From positions 237,703 to 301,702 of the forward strand of contig MNCI01002855.1 in NCBI GenBank assembly GCA_015680685.1: 64,000 nucleotides of DNA, written 5' to 3'. The DNA is from Gnetum montanum (Eukaryota; Streptophyta; Gnetopsida; Gnetales; Gnetaceae). Numbering within the stretch: the stretch's first letter is position 1; each line of letters begins with the position of its first letter. The notes under the pieces were generated by a model. The model saw only the letters and a program-made list of their open reading frames with translations. It made no database searches and was not told the origin of the DNA. Both the position numbers and the translations under genes were made by a program. This document shows positions 34,001 to 49,000 of this stretch, piece after piece.

Positions 34001-37000
34001 CTCCCAGGTTGAGTTTCATGAAACCAAAGAGAATTGAGAAGTAAAAAGTCATTTATATGAACAGCTGATGAGGTTGCACACATGAGTGAAAAGATCCAAG
34101 TATTAGTTAATCTCATTTTGAAATGACTCAGTATGCATGTATTTTTGGGCATGATCACCTTCATGTGTACGTGCTTTCCTTCAGGTTTGGTGAGAGAATG
34201 CTCTGGAAATGAATATGGACAAGCTGTAACATGGTTGAGATAGTATAACCAAATCTCAAAAATGATGTTCCAAAAGAAGTATTCTGGTGGTGGTTGGGCA
34301 AGAATCAAGCTGATTACCTGATACCAACTGATTTTTTATTGCTACTTGATCTCGAAACAAGAGTTTTCCACTGATATTGTTTTCACATGTTGCAGGATAG
34401 ATGATTTTAAGTCAGGTATGAAGTAATTCAAATAATGAAATTGATCCTCAGTTCCCTTATCTATCTTTCAATGAAGTTTCAAATTATTTCTTCTCTTCTC
34501 TTCTCTTCTAGATGCCAAAGCAATGCTTCTCTGAACACTTTTTGATCCTTATGTTAAATACTCATATACATAGCTGCTAGAACCTACAGGTACAGAGTTT
34601 AAAACCTTGTGTCATAAAACTGCCCGATATAGACCCAACCACAAAATCAACTGGGGAATACTTCTTTTACTGTGCTTTGTGACCTGGGATAGCAGGTGTT
34701 TCCTCTTATAAAAAATAAAAATAAAAATAAGAATAAATTAAAAAATGAAAGTCAACCTTCTAAACGTTCTCTTTCTTATGTATTACATAACTGTTGTCAA
34801 TCTTGGCCATCTTCTACACCTACAATGTGCATCAAGTTTTTCTAATCTTTCCTAGCTAACAGTTTATCTTTTTCTTTGTTATATTTAGTGTTTTCTCACA
34901 TCCCATTGCACTGAATTTGATCTTCTGAAAATTACCATAAGTATGTTTATTGATTAGAACAGAGCAGTACCAATATAGACTTTAAGAAGGGATTGCCATC
35001 TATAAAATAGTGGAATCTAAAAGAAGAAAAAAGTATAAGTATTTAAGGATAGATTGCTCACTGAATGAAACTGGGATTTAAACTTAATTGTGAATGATGG
35101 AGTTAGATGAAAAGGTGTATCAATAAGATAGGGAAGAATAAATTCATAGTGTGACTTAGGAAAGGATGGGAGTGCACCCATAGATGAAAAGATTAAGGAA
35201 AGTCATCTAAGATGGTTTGGTCATGTGTGAAGGAAACCAAAAAATGCTCTTGTTAGAAGAGGTAACTTTATTAAAGTTGAGGGGAGCCAACAAAGAGGTA
35301 GGCCAAAACATACATCATTTGCTAGCATAAAAAAGACATCCAAGATTTGGGTATTATGCTTTTTTGGCTTTTAATTGAAGTAAATGGTGTAAAAGAACTT
35401 GTATAGCTGACCCCATGTAGTTGGCATAAGGCTAGGAAGATGCTGACAATTCTTATAGATTATAGATGCTGCTTTACAGGCAGCAATGCTTGTCAATTTT
35501 TTATGGTCAATTCAGCAAGTGATGAAACATTATTTTCATAGCTGTTTATAGTTTGTTTTTTCATAGATTAAAGGGTTATGTAATAAACCCTTGATAATAA
35601 TTGTTGGTAAGTCTTTAAAATCCAAATTAGTTTCTAGCAATGCAAAAATTTTGTTATTAATAAACTATCACTTCTACCTGTTCAAAGAAAAAGGAGATAA
35701 ATATTTATCTGTAAATATGGACGATGAGCTTAATGAGACACAAGCTCAAAATTTTCATAATGTCCATGTTGAGACCTTAAGAATTTTAATCATATCTTTT
35801 ACATTTTTTTTCTGTTAGTGTATTGTATATCAGTATAAATTCAGAATAAATTATTGATTGAGATTGTAACCTGTAAGAAGCAAGATACAAGTCTTGCCAG
35901 TAAGGTAATGTACATTTTTCTTGTTTGATTGATTGCTTCAAAATATCCAAGGAACAAAAGGATATAATGATGGAGATCCATACTAAAAGGATCAGTTGGT
36001 AGGCTTTACTTAATGGCTAGAGCATGTCACTTATAATCATTCTGTTATAGTTTCAATTCACGTGCTGCCTGGGAGCATTGTAAAATATATGTATAGTTGG
36101 TGTCAGATTGACAGCTATCCATGAAATGATCATTGAATAATCAGACTACCTTAATGATTCATGGTGCTGTCGAGGATGTAATAATTCCACTCTAATTCCT
36201 TGAAGGAAGGAATGGTCACATATCAATGCCCCTAGGGGATGTGATGAATCTATAACTAGATTTTTTTTATCAATTCCAACCCTAATTGAAGTACATACAC
36301 CAACCTTACATTTTATAAATAATCCACAATTTCTTAGGGGAAGAACAGTTGACGTATATAAAGTGCATTGCTAAGTTTGATGGTTTTTGTAGGTGGGTCC
36401 TATTTTGCGGTTACCAACAAACCCTAACCCTAAAATAGCCTATAACAAGGTACTTCCTTTCTTTATGTATGATGTAGTAAGTCGAATGTATTTCTTTTGA
36501 GTTGTTTCTCTTGTGGTAGCTTGAACATTCACATCTTAAAGCTTTCGTTAAAAAGGAATATGGATGCAGCATCAAGACACTATGAATAGACAATGGAGGG
36601 AAGTACGTCTCCAAAGAATTAAAAAGCTTTTTGAAGGAAGGTATCAAATATGAGATCACAATGCCATGGATACCACAGTAGGATGGTGTGCACATAATGC
36701 TTCTTGATATGCTTAGATTAATGCTAATGTACAAGAAGATACCTGCGTGTTTGTGGGGAGAAGCATTGGACACAATAGTACAAATTGTGAACAATCTCAT
36801 ATGAAAACATTGAAAAGCACCCAATGAAATATGGACAAGAAGTGTTCCTAGTATGAAAAGATTCAAAATTTCTGGTTTACACTACTATGCATTCATCTTG
36901 CTTGAGCATTGGAAGAAACTACAACTACGTGTACAACTAGGACTCTTTTGTCAAGTATGACACAAACTTAAAAGGGCCATATGGTGTTTTTTTGTAACAA

Positions 37001-40000
37001 TAATAGTGGATTGTGATTTTCACAAGACATCATCTTTGAAGAGATAGACAGCGAGCTCATAATATTGGATTATAGAGCCAAAGCCAATCCCTTGAAGCAT
37101 GATAACTAAACTTTGGGTAGCATACATGTAGAGATTACAGTTTTTTTCTTTAAATGGCCTTTTAAATGCAATGACTCAATCACAAATCTTGAAATTTACA
37201 AAAAGGTGGTTACACTAGTTGTCAATGAAATAACAAATTGTATTAGGAAGATAACATGGTCAACAAGAAGTGCTACCTTCACAAGCTTAATAGCTAGAAT
37301 GATAGCGGTAGGAATCTTATTCTAATTCTAACGGAAAGGGCAACGTAGATATATCTTAAAATGTTGCAGGTAGGGAATGTTGTGAAGCTTGTTAGCTTTT
37401 GAAGGATCTCAAGCTGGTAAAAGTAGGCAAGATAAGCATTGTAGTTAGAGTGCAACTCATCAAGTGAAGTTTGAATAGTGAAAAGATTAGCTGGGACCAA
37501 GCGGCAGCTCACTGAATGACTGGCTACCTGGTAGAACCATGGCCATTTGGACCATCACAGTAAGTTTCTAGGATGCATTTGCATTTTGCATGGGTTTTCC
37601 TGCAGGCACTTTGGTTTCCCAAAAAAAGGAAAAATTTAATTTCATGTCACGTAGTTGTACTTCCAAAACTATCTAAACTCATGGTTGGTGTTGACGTGTA
37701 TAAGTGCATCACTAAGCTTGGCAGTTTTAGTGGACGGGTTCTATTCTGCAGTTACCAAAAAAATTAACCCTAAAATATTCTATGAAAGTGTGCTTCTTGT
37801 TTCCACGTATGATTTTCTAGATGAATTAGTTGAATGCATTTCTTTTGAGTTATATTGCATTTTATACACGAACATTTCTTCATTATTTCTCTCATGTTAG
37901 CTTTAGGCATTCTCATCATGAAGGCTAGCAAAGACATCAATCTCAAATAGAAGCAATAATAATAGAAAACCAAAATTTGCAAGTAAAATCAACATGTTCA
38001 AGAGTACAAATTACACCTTTACATTTGGATGCCTACAAGTGTCTTACAAGTTCTCCATAATTAACAATATTAAACTTGTTGCTTACAAAGGCTTACAAGG
38101 CAATGCCTCAAAAACTTTAGAAAGATTGCAACAGGCTGACTCCAATGCTTTCTCTAATCACCAATTTCTGTTCACATTACCAAATGTTCCTTGCACACAT
38201 TGAAAAATTTTATAGAAACTGTGAGCCTAAGCCCAGTAAGAAGTGAAGCCTTCCCTGACTGCAAGGGATAACAACATTTGAAGTCAGGCTAGCAACAATA
38301 ATTAAGTCATGGAAATACCTGAAAATAATTTGATATCATAATCTTGCAAATCTATAAGATTCTATTGGCAACAACTGTTTATACTTTTACTGAGAGGGTG
38401 CAACAAACCAAGCTAAATCCAATATAAGTTTGCGAGTACACCATAACCTTCAAGAAGGTTCTAAAGGTCGGAATATTTATATACTTCCACTATTCAATCT
38501 TTGAGTTGCCAATTTTCTTTCTGATTTCATTCTTTGTTGCCATCCAGTTTGTATACCATATATATATATCCACGAACTCGGAACTTTCAAACATAAACCA
38601 ACATGAAAATCAGTCATAACAAGTATGCAACCAAAGTTAAGAAATCTTCTTTAATGAAATGAATTCTAATCTTCTTAGAATACAAGAGCAGCTGGCTGTA
38701 GACCTGCAAGGACAACTAGTCTAAATGAATTATTATAATGTATAATTAAGGTTTTAAAATGCCGGAAATACTGAAACTGAGCCTGAAATTGTATGTTCAT
38801 AAATGTTCTAACTGAAATTTTACATTCATAAATGTTCTAAATAATGCTACTTTGATTTTTTTCCCACCTTGAATGTTGGTCTCCCCCATTTGGCTTGATT
38901 TGTGTTCCTGAACCATGCCAATTTTGAGAACTTGATGGCAGCATTGATTTCAAGGATGCACACAAGGGTTTTTTAACTAGTTTTGTTTTATTGTAAATAC
39001 CGTTCAGGTTTGTGGACGAAGCTCTTGAGATTGGAATACCAGTGATAATTATAGGTTCTTATGCTCGAAATGGTGAAACAATTTCAAGGTTTGGTTTTCT
39101 AAGTCTTTACTGCAGATTAATGAGACTATTATAAAAATATGCAGTATTGTTTTGACATTGCTTCATCTTTCATGCTTTTGGATATATCTCTATTTACCTC
39201 TATTTTCATGAAAGTTCAGTCTGAAGCATGTCTAAATAATGTGTCATTTAAGTTTTATTTATAGCAGTTTCATTTGAACGTACAAATGGGGTAAATGATG
39301 ATTGAATTAACTTGCAACCGTTCTTATTGCTTGAAATGTCACCTATTTGTGATCTCTGTAAAACAAAGCAGAGGTTTACTTGGGCTTAAACTTGACATAG
39401 CAAAGCTTCTAATCATGTTCAATGGATATTTTTGGATGTCATATTACAAAAATTTGGATTTCCTAATCATTGGTGGTCAATGCTTAAAGAATGGCATACC
39501 ACTGCTTCATGTTTAGTGTTCCTTAATGGGGAAGAGTAAGAAAGATTTTATAGCAACAATGGGCTAAGACAAGGAGATCCGATATTGCCTTTTTTTTATT
39601 ATGCTGGTTGAAGCTTTAGAATGCTTGATTCAATAAAAAGCTAAAAATAGAAAAATTAAAGGAACCCTAACAACTTATGGTTTACTTAATTTTACACATG
39701 CAATTTGTTAATGACACTTTATCTTCCTAGAAGTTGAAGAAATATCTAGCATGTTAAAGAAGTCTCATCATTATCCTAGCCTTATCCCAGCTATATGGGA
39801 TTGGGTATATGAGTTCTTTTATGCCATTTGCTTTTATTAAGAGCCAAATAAGCATTAATGCTCAAATCTTTGATGTCTTTTTTTATGCAAATAAACCAGG
39901 TATGTTTTGGTCTACCTCTTTGTTGGTTCCCCTAAATGTTAAAAAGGTGACTTTTCTACCAGGAGTATTCTTTGGTCTTCTTAGCACATGACCAAACCAT

Positions 40001-43000
40001 CTAATATGATTTCCTTAATTTTATCATCTATGGAAGCTACTCCCAAACATCCCCTAATAAGAAAGTTATTGAATGAGGTGTTTTGGATAATTTTTTTAGG
40101 TTTCAAGACTAAAAATTCATTTTCATAAAAGAATTTTGTTTCCTTTTTCATCTTTCAATTATTAGTAACAAAAATGTATTAAAATATGTAGGTTAGTCTT
40201 GCAAGAAAATATTTGGTGTACCTTTATTTTTGGAAAGAATTAACCTAGAATTGTAGACTTGGTTTTTACAGAGGATTACTTAGAGATTAGCTATTTGGCA
40301 AGGAAAGCTTTTTACTATGGTTGGAATATTACAATTAATTTGTAATTGTCTTCAATCTGTATCATTATACTCATTGTCATGTCTTTGGACCCCAAAGGAG
40401 GTAGTAAAGAGATAAGACAAATTATATCATGAAAGAATCATTAGCAGGACTTAGAAGAAGACAAAAAAATTCATCTATTCAATTGGAATACTATTTTTTT
40501 ATCTATGAGATTGTGATGGACTTGGACTTGAAAAATTAAATTATCTTGATATGACTCTTTTAGGAACATTAGCTTTGAGAATCATGAATGAAGATGTCAT
40601 GTAGGTTAAAATGGTGAAAGCTAAATATTTAAACCATACTACAAATTTCCTAGGATAATATTCTTGGTTCTTCTGCCATGTGGACAGGATTTGAAAACGT
40701 ATGTGCATGGATGAAACATTACTGCATGAAATTTGAAAAAGTATGTGCATGGATGAAACATCGCTGCATGAAATTTAAAGACGGTGAGACTTGGTTATAG
40801 AAAATAAATATTCATACATAATTACAAAGGTATATGAGAATTTCTGTACTTGTCAAGTAGATAAAAAGCTATTCATTGAAAGAAAGTGGGTCTAACTCTA
40901 CAAAAAGAATTTCATACGAGGTATGTAGATTAATGCACTTCTTTTGAATTGTTTCTATTGCATTCTAGATAGGCAGATTTCTTCCTTGTTTGTCTTACGA
41001 TAGCACCAGGCATTCATATCATGAAGGCTAGCAAGTTTTGAAGATGCCCTAGAAAAACTAGAAAAAGTTCTTATGAGATGTGTAAAACATAATTTAAAGT
41101 TATAGGATTAGGTCACAAGATCTTCAAGGAGGGGATAATGATATATCCTTCTAAAGTTAAAAGAATTGAACAGATCTCTGTTTCTACAAAGCTTAAGGAG
41201 CTTAGATCTTTTGTTGGTCATGTATTTTATTATGAAACTGAAATTTTATTACGTCCATAGACCCTTTGGATATTGGACAGTAAAAATATACATACTATGA
41301 ATATTCTATCTGTATCCAGTGTGCTCCAATGCAGGACATTGCAGGAAAATGTGGTATGCATCTTCAATGCTATTGGTATTGCACAGTCAGCATATTTATT
41401 CTTCAAAAAAGATAGCAAATTTGAATAGACCAAAGAATGTGATGATGCTTTTTTAACTTTTTGAACTGCATCTTACTAGAAGCATGTATCCTTCATGGAC
41501 TAAATTAGCAAAACCTTTTTACACAATGGCCAATGCCTTTAACCATTCAATGGAAGAAATCTTGTGTCAAGGATGATAACGGTAAACCTTTTGCAATGCC
41601 GTATGTCAGTTTCCAGTGCACAATACAATTATACAGATACTGAGACAGAGTTACTGGTTGTAATAATGGCACCTGGTAATTTTAGAAATTATGTTCTAGG
41701 ATATAAAACTTATATACACGCTGACCACAATACAATAAGATTCCTTATAAATAAGAAAGAAGTCAATTTGAGAAATATTCATTGTATCTCTTATCGTAAG
41801 AATTTGATCTTAAAATAGTTGATGAAAAGGGGGCTGAAAACATAGTGGTTGACCATCTCTTTTGGTTAGGATTTCCTGAAGGGAAGGATGCACGCCTGTT
41901 AGAGATGAATTCCTAGATGACGAACTGTTTCAATTATCATCTAAACCTTGGTATTATTCCATAGAAAGATTCATAGATCAACACCAACAAGAAACGACAG
42001 CATTCTTAACCTGAAAATAGAAGCAGAATTTTTTGAAAAATGCTTAAGAGTTATATTTCTATTAGGGAATGATGTTCAAACATTGCAGAGACAATGTCCT
42101 TAGTAGACGTGTGCCTGAGTCAAATAAGAGAGAATTATTGTAGGTAGCTCATAGTCAAGATAATGGAGGACACTATGAAGGGAAACAGAGTCATAAAAAT
42201 TTTATAGATAAGTTATTACTGGCCTAGTCTTTTTAAGGACTGTCATAATTTTATAAACAGACATGATGTTCGCTAGTGTGAGGGAAGACTAACGAAATAT
42301 TACAAGATGTCTCAACAGTGGATTTAAGTGTTAGAACCATTTGATATGTAGGGTATAGATTTTATATGACCTATTGATCCTAAAAAGTCTAGCAAAGGAA
42401 AACATTGTAATAGCTGCCAACTATCTAGCAGAAGCTATGTCTGATTGTTCTTCCAGAACAACAGTAAAATTCCTTCTTAAAACCGTTATGCATTGACATG
42501 GAGCTCCAAAAATTGTAATATCTAATCAAGGCTCACATTTCATAGGTCAAACATTTCAATCAATACTGTGGAAGTATGGGACAGAACGTATGATATCAGC
42601 AGTCTAATCACATTGAGAGTAATGGTTAAAAAGAGGGATCTAATATGGAAATAAACAAATTCTTACCGAACTAGGTAATAGTAAGAAAACAAACTTCATA
42701 GACAAATTGTCAGAAGCATTGTGGGCACACAGCATTTCATGAAAGCATACTACTGGTCATTCACCATATGAATTAATTTATGGAAAGAATTCAATCCTAC
42801 ATATAGAATTCAATATTAAAACTCTAAAAACAACTCAACATTCTAACATGAACATAGATGGCGGGTAAGAATGAATTAGATGAACTTTAGGAGAGATGCG
42901 TTATCAAGAAAAGAATTAGATCAGGAAAAACTAAAACATTTCATGATAAAACATATTAAAGAAAAACAGGATTTTCAAGAGACAAAGTGGTAGTGTTTAA

Positions 43001-46000
43001 TCCTAGATTTAAAATTTATAAAAAGAAATTAAAAAAATGGAAAATTTGTTCTGAGAATTTCTGCTTCTTACAATCAGACTTATTGGCAAGGAGAATCCTC
43101 ATCTTTCATTCCAATAATCAAGAACACTTGTAGAGCCTTAGCTCTCCCATCAATCAACTCTCTTGTACTCTTGACTCTCATCAATCTCACAATCGATTCC
43201 TCAATTGATGAACTTCTAGTTAAGAAATTGAAGAAGGCTTTCTCTCTCATATTCATGGTTGAGTGTTCATCCTCCCATATTGGACTTTAGCTCATAAGTA
43301 ATGTTTTTGCTTAAAGATGCCATGTGTAGGGAAAATCAACCTTAATTATAGGTTCGGTTTGCATTTTAGTTAAAAGCTGTTTATATTCATTGGAGCTTGC
43401 AATTAAACTTATGAATATTTTGAAATGTCTGTTCATTGCCAGGTGTATTTTTGAAAAATTAGGAGGAGAGAGGATGAAGAAAATGAAGTTTGTTGGCAAA
43501 TTGGAGGTTGAAAACAGTATTTATGGACAGTTGGTACTTGGAAAGGGGGTGTCTTCTGATCTAGATGAAATTTTGGCAAAAGAGGCAGTTAAAGCTGGTA
43601 AATTTTTACTTACTGATTCATGTGTCATTATTGAAGGTCATACCACTTGTTTGCATCATTGTGACAAAGCAACTATTCAGTTTTTCCTTTGTGTTGTTTT
43701 TTGTTAATTGCAGTTGCTGCCAAGAAGCAGAAAATAGCAGCAGAAGTTGCTTCTATTCTGAAATTGTCAGTGAACATTGATACAAGTGAGCCTGAAAGGT
43801 GTGTCTACTTGACACCGTATACTTTAAATGTTAGAAGCTGTTGAAAAGGTTTTAAAAGTTTGCTTTTGGTTAACAAAAATATGAAAATAGGTGACACTAG
43901 AGAAGGTTTTGAAGCAAATTGGTAACTCTTTTTTCATGTGCAATTGCATTTATGTTTAAAACAACCTTGAAATGGGTGTAGTTGAGATTTAAAAGAGGAT
44001 AAAGTGGGCAGGCAAAGTAGATGAAGCCTGATTATTCTCTCTCAAATATAATATGATCTTTTATTTCTACGTTTCCTTTTTTTTTTTTTAATAAGGAGTT
44101 TTGGAAATATATTAAGAAGAAGGATGTACAAAGTACCTGTGTGGGTTAGGAACAAAAATCTCTCGAAAACGATTCCTAACAAGAGAACCAAAAACAAAAG
44201 TAATAGAAGATAACAGTAACGTCTGAGAACCAAAACCAAAGGGCGGTCCCTGAAGGGGAGATGATTAACATACATACATATATAAAGTATGGTTACCATT
44301 TACATTAGGCAGTGTAAGAAAAACCAACGCAGCCAACAATGTTCAAAAATTCCCACCATAGTCCATCTCTCATTGAGGTTGGCGTTGCCAATTCCGCACA
44401 TGGATGCCATTATATCTTACCCAGATTTTAAACCAATGGATAAATTTATGATAATGATTTCTCAGAATTGTTCGCCGGCTGTCATCTCAGTGGAAGATCC
44501 TGAGTGCATTTTGCAGCAGTTCAGATCTTTCTTGATCGCCCCTTTTGTCTAAATGAGCTGTAAGTCTGAGTTTCTTTGGGGTCTTTGTCACCTGGCTTGT
44601 GACGGCTGGACATTGAGCGGCAAAGGTCCAGGACATGAAACAGGGATATCTTTTCCCTGTAAAACATTTCTTGGGTTATGGCTCTGGTGTGATTTATTTG
44701 GATTTTCCGATCATATTTCTCTTCTGGGAGTTTCTGTTTCTTACATTCTGAAACCATATTTCTCTTTCCATTTGATTTTTTCTGGATCTTGAGAGGTGGT
44801 GGCAAAGGCTCCTATTGGTCCAGGGGGGGAGGAAGTGACTCTTGTTGCTTCACATAATTAGCAAAAGACATGATTCGACTATAGGGATACCCCAAGACAT
44901 ATAGCCAACATGATACATTAGAAGAATTATAGAGGAATATGATGATGCCACAAGTGGAACTCAAATTGACAACCATTTGCCAAACAAAACAATGAACTAA
45001 CCACTTGAGCCACCTATCACTGGTTTCCAAAGGGTTGGTATATACCACAATGGTTTGATCATATAATTTATTGTATTATATGTTCTGTAACATTCTTTAA
45101 AATGTTTATCATTTCCCTAGTATCCACAACCAGAGCAATGAGACCAAATTTTTGCTGGACCTGTGTTGAACAAAGAGCTAAAACACTGTAGAAGAAAGAG
45201 GATATTGGAAGGGGTAGTGAGATGATTTCAATTTTTGGCCTACACCCATATTTATACAAAAATTTACGTAGCTTCAGCTGACTCATGGTTGTTATGCTTA
45301 AGAGTGAATTGAGTGTGTCTTTTACATGTTTCCTGTATCTAATTTTGTTTAATGTTTCATAAATATATTTTCTCTATCTGAGTTTCTGTTAGTGTTGGTG
45401 CTAGTGCTCATTCTTGATTCTATTCCTGTCATTGTAAATTAGTCTTGTCCCAGAGTTCAATTATGAGCAATGTAAAGCTGTACTTGTGTAGAATCATTTA
45501 GGAAGTTTGGGTGTTTGAACTGTATATTCGTCATTTAAGTACAAGTGCCAGTTTGGGGCCTGTCATTTTTCAATCACATTCTTACTTCCCATTATCTGAA
45601 CATCCCAAATCAATGTAATACATGTGTTGGAAGAAACTGGGTCTCATTTTTAATGTTCATTTGTTTTTTGAGATGACATAAAAAGAAAACTTTTAGCAAT
45701 AGATAACTTGATGAAATAAGGATGGATGATGATTAACAGATGTTGATTCTATAAAAATTGTTGTGCAGAGATAGTAATCATGCGTTTATGTATTTCCCTG
45801 CGATTGCTTATATTTGAAAAAAGGGTTTGGGCAGCTACAAATTAGCATCTTAGAATGAAAAAAAATCTTTGCAAGATCTGACAGCAAACTGGACATAGAT
45901 TTGTGGAACATTGTGTAGTAATAAAATTTGGAGTGCTCTGCTAGCACACATGATATTGAACTTTGGACAAAAAGAAATCACTGATTTTTCGATAGGCTAG

Positions 46001-49000
46001 AAAACAATCTTTATAGTTTATAGTGTTTAGCGATAAAATGTTCGAAATTCTAACTAAATCTAAATGCAAACTCTGGAAATTACTAAAAAGACGTGGGATG
46101 TTATATGGAGCAGAATGTTGGTGATTAAGAAGCAAAAGAACAAATAGAATGCAACTGAGAGCATTTTGCCAATACCTCCTTGTATACATTTTGCCAATGA
46201 GAGCATTGCTCAACTGGTAAGCTTGTAGCTTTGGATGCAAACTGTGAATATGAGTAGCACTTGAGAACACTGTTTGTTGTGTTACTGCTTAAGCTCTCCC
46301 CAGGTATTGTGCTAATGTATGTCCTGGGGGTACATGAGGTTTCCCCTCCCCCACATATGCATTGGGTTCAATCTCTCTGTGGAAAATGATGAGTAGACAT
46401 TCCACAAATTTAGGAGATTGATCTCATCCGTTTATCCCTTCCTAATAAGATGAGATCAGAGTTGTCCATGCTTATCCATATCCATCCATATCCAAGCTTA
46501 TCCATATCCATCCTTATCCAAGCTTATCCATATTCATGTTTATCCATTCCTATGATTGTCACATTCTAGAATGTTGTTGGAAGAATCCAACTTTATATAT
46601 TTGTAGCAGCACATTTTCAGTAATACATAGATTGAAGATTAGCAGATTAAGAGAGTTTATTTTTTTTGTTCCTTACTTTCTGCTCAGCATAGGTAGAAGA
46701 TCNTTGAGCTTCTTTTCTAGGGCGTTAGGTTTAAGTATGTTGCAAATAATGCAATTTTACAGGGGAAAACATGTAGCAGCAGCCTTGCGTGCAGGAGCTG
46801 AATATGCTAATAAGTTTGTTGATGAATGCATACTTTTGGCCGGAAATCAGATAGGATTGAAAGCAGCTGATAGCATTGGCATGCCTTGCATTATTGTGCG
46901 AAGCAGGTAATATTTTGTTTCAGTGCTTTTTTTTCCCAAACAAATATATGTAATTCATTTATTTGTAATTTAGTGGTTTTGTTTCAAACCTTTCATGATC
47001 CATCGTCCAGTGTTAAATTATTAGGATACGAAGCAAAGGTTATGGTATGTTTGATGTCATAGTTAACCTTTCTTTACAACGTATTGCAATGAGGCAGATA
47101 TTTTGTCTTATTATCCTTGTTATGACTTGATGTTCTTATCCTATTTTTTAAATATCCATTTCTTTATTACAGGATAGCCTATCATATATTAGAATGGGCG
47201 ATGAATTTATCGTTGTTTCTTGATTAATGATAGAATGGGCCACCAACCAGTTTTTACTTTGAAGGTTTAACCATTTTTAAGGATTTGCTTAAGCAAATTA
47301 CAGTGCTAACCCCTTTTAGTAGTGATAAAAGACTACCTTCAGTGGCAATTATTATAAAATTTCAAAACCTCATGTTCGTTCTCTCTCACATAATCTCTCT
47401 TTTGTGGTTTGGTTGGTACGGAGGCCACAGAGAAGGAAATTGTATATTTTAAACTTGTTCACCTCCCCACCTTTTCCCATTCTTTCAGAAAACTATTAGT
47501 GAAAACCAATATGATCCCTGCGCTTTGCTAGAGAAGGTAAGGGAACATAATGATAAAAAGTTTGAAATTTGATGTACAGCTTATAGTTAGGACTTGTGAC
47601 GTGTCCTGCAGATCACAGGTTCAATCCCAATATGTTATACTGAGATATAAAGAAATTGTTGTCCTATGGAGGCAACACAGCAAGCAACCGTGATGAAGGA
47701 TCAGCCTCTCCCATGTCTCATGAGGAGGCTGAGGTGGAAGATGATGATGATGAGGCTGATTCTCGTAAGATTGAAACTGTCCTGAAGGAACTAGATACTG
47801 CCGAACAGCAGGTGGCATGAGGCAAGCGCATCAAATGATGGCTATGGATAAAGCGACATGTAATAAAGTCCTGAGTTTAGGAGTTTGTTCTTTTAGGAGA
47901 CTCAGGCTCATAAAAAGGGCTACTGTGGTGCAAATTTGGTCAGTATACCAGAAGTTCATGTGCACCCTTAACCAAAAAAAAAAAAAAATATCTGGGAGGA
48001 GCAGAGCAATTCAAAATGGTCACTATTGTCTTCGAGTTTCTTAGGAGGCAGGATGATAGAGAACACATTGCCCTCATTCATGATAGGACTTTTACAGTGT
48101 GTCTCTACTGCATCTTGTGGTTCTTCATGTTACTTGCTCTGTTGATGGTTGGGCAACGTCAGCCCTGCACTCTGTTTTTGTTGTGGATCCTACAAATGGG
48201 GGGATATACTAACCCCTTTTCCCTAAGTGTCTCTCTTTTCTATTTCCTTGAATTTGCAACCTCCCCTGGGGGAGATTACTGTAAGCAAGGGATCTTCTTG
48301 TATATTCACATAAGAGGACACAGATAAATACTGACCCTAGTTGGATGCCACCTTGTCTGAGGCTTCCAATTTTTTTATATGATTCTTATTAATTTTTTGT
48401 CAGCTAATATAAATGCTGATCTTTCCCTTAAATGACTTGCTAAATTTTATTTTTTACTTCATTTAAAAAGGGCTAGAGCAGTGAAAAATGATTGAGCTTG
48501 ATGTATACTTTCTGTTCTTAAGTGATCCTTCCCATTCAACATTTGAGCTTGCATGAAATTTTTCATCGTCCTTGACATAAAGCAGTCAGAAATCGGAATT
48601 GCCTTTGACATACCAAAGAAATTGTTCTGGGGCGTTCATGTGAGTCGTTCTTGGACCTTGTGTAAGCCTTGTGAAGAAAGATGTTTCATGTTCAATGTCA
48701 GGTAGAGAATGACTTAATCATCTTAAACAACCAATGATACTTCTATGGAGAGTGGAATCACCAAGTTTCATATTTTGCTTGTAGTCACTTCAAAACTTTT
48801 GGAATGATCCTAAAGGTGGTGCAGTTCCTGGAGTCCCCAGGGATCCTAAATAAAATAAAATTTAAAGACAAAGAAACAAATTCCCTCGGAGTTTCCTGCC
48901 ATTCTTTGGACACATTTCCATTCCCAAAAAGTGCATGTTGTTGTAAGGCATAGGCACTAGTCCTAATCTTTTGCTAAACTTCAACAATATTTAATTTTGA

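Noticed and set aside
36418-36436. AACCCTAACCCTAAA, telomere-like repeat
   Set aside because: Only about two units, inside repeat A, whose other copy has a single diverged unit; not an interstitial telomere tract.
44290-44805. Exon-like stretch on the - strand in intron 9
   Set aside because: Stops in every frame and no recognisable family; kept only as a remark in the intron entry.
46763-46912. HAD-like gene ending at the stop right after exon 10
   Set aside because: A consensus-like donor is present and a conserved C-terminal exon with matching phase was found at 50036-50138.
48880-48920. SEFPAI-like stretch as the last exon of the HAD-like gene
   Set aside because: Wrong frame context and no GFGG-like continuation; the true exon is at 50036-50138.
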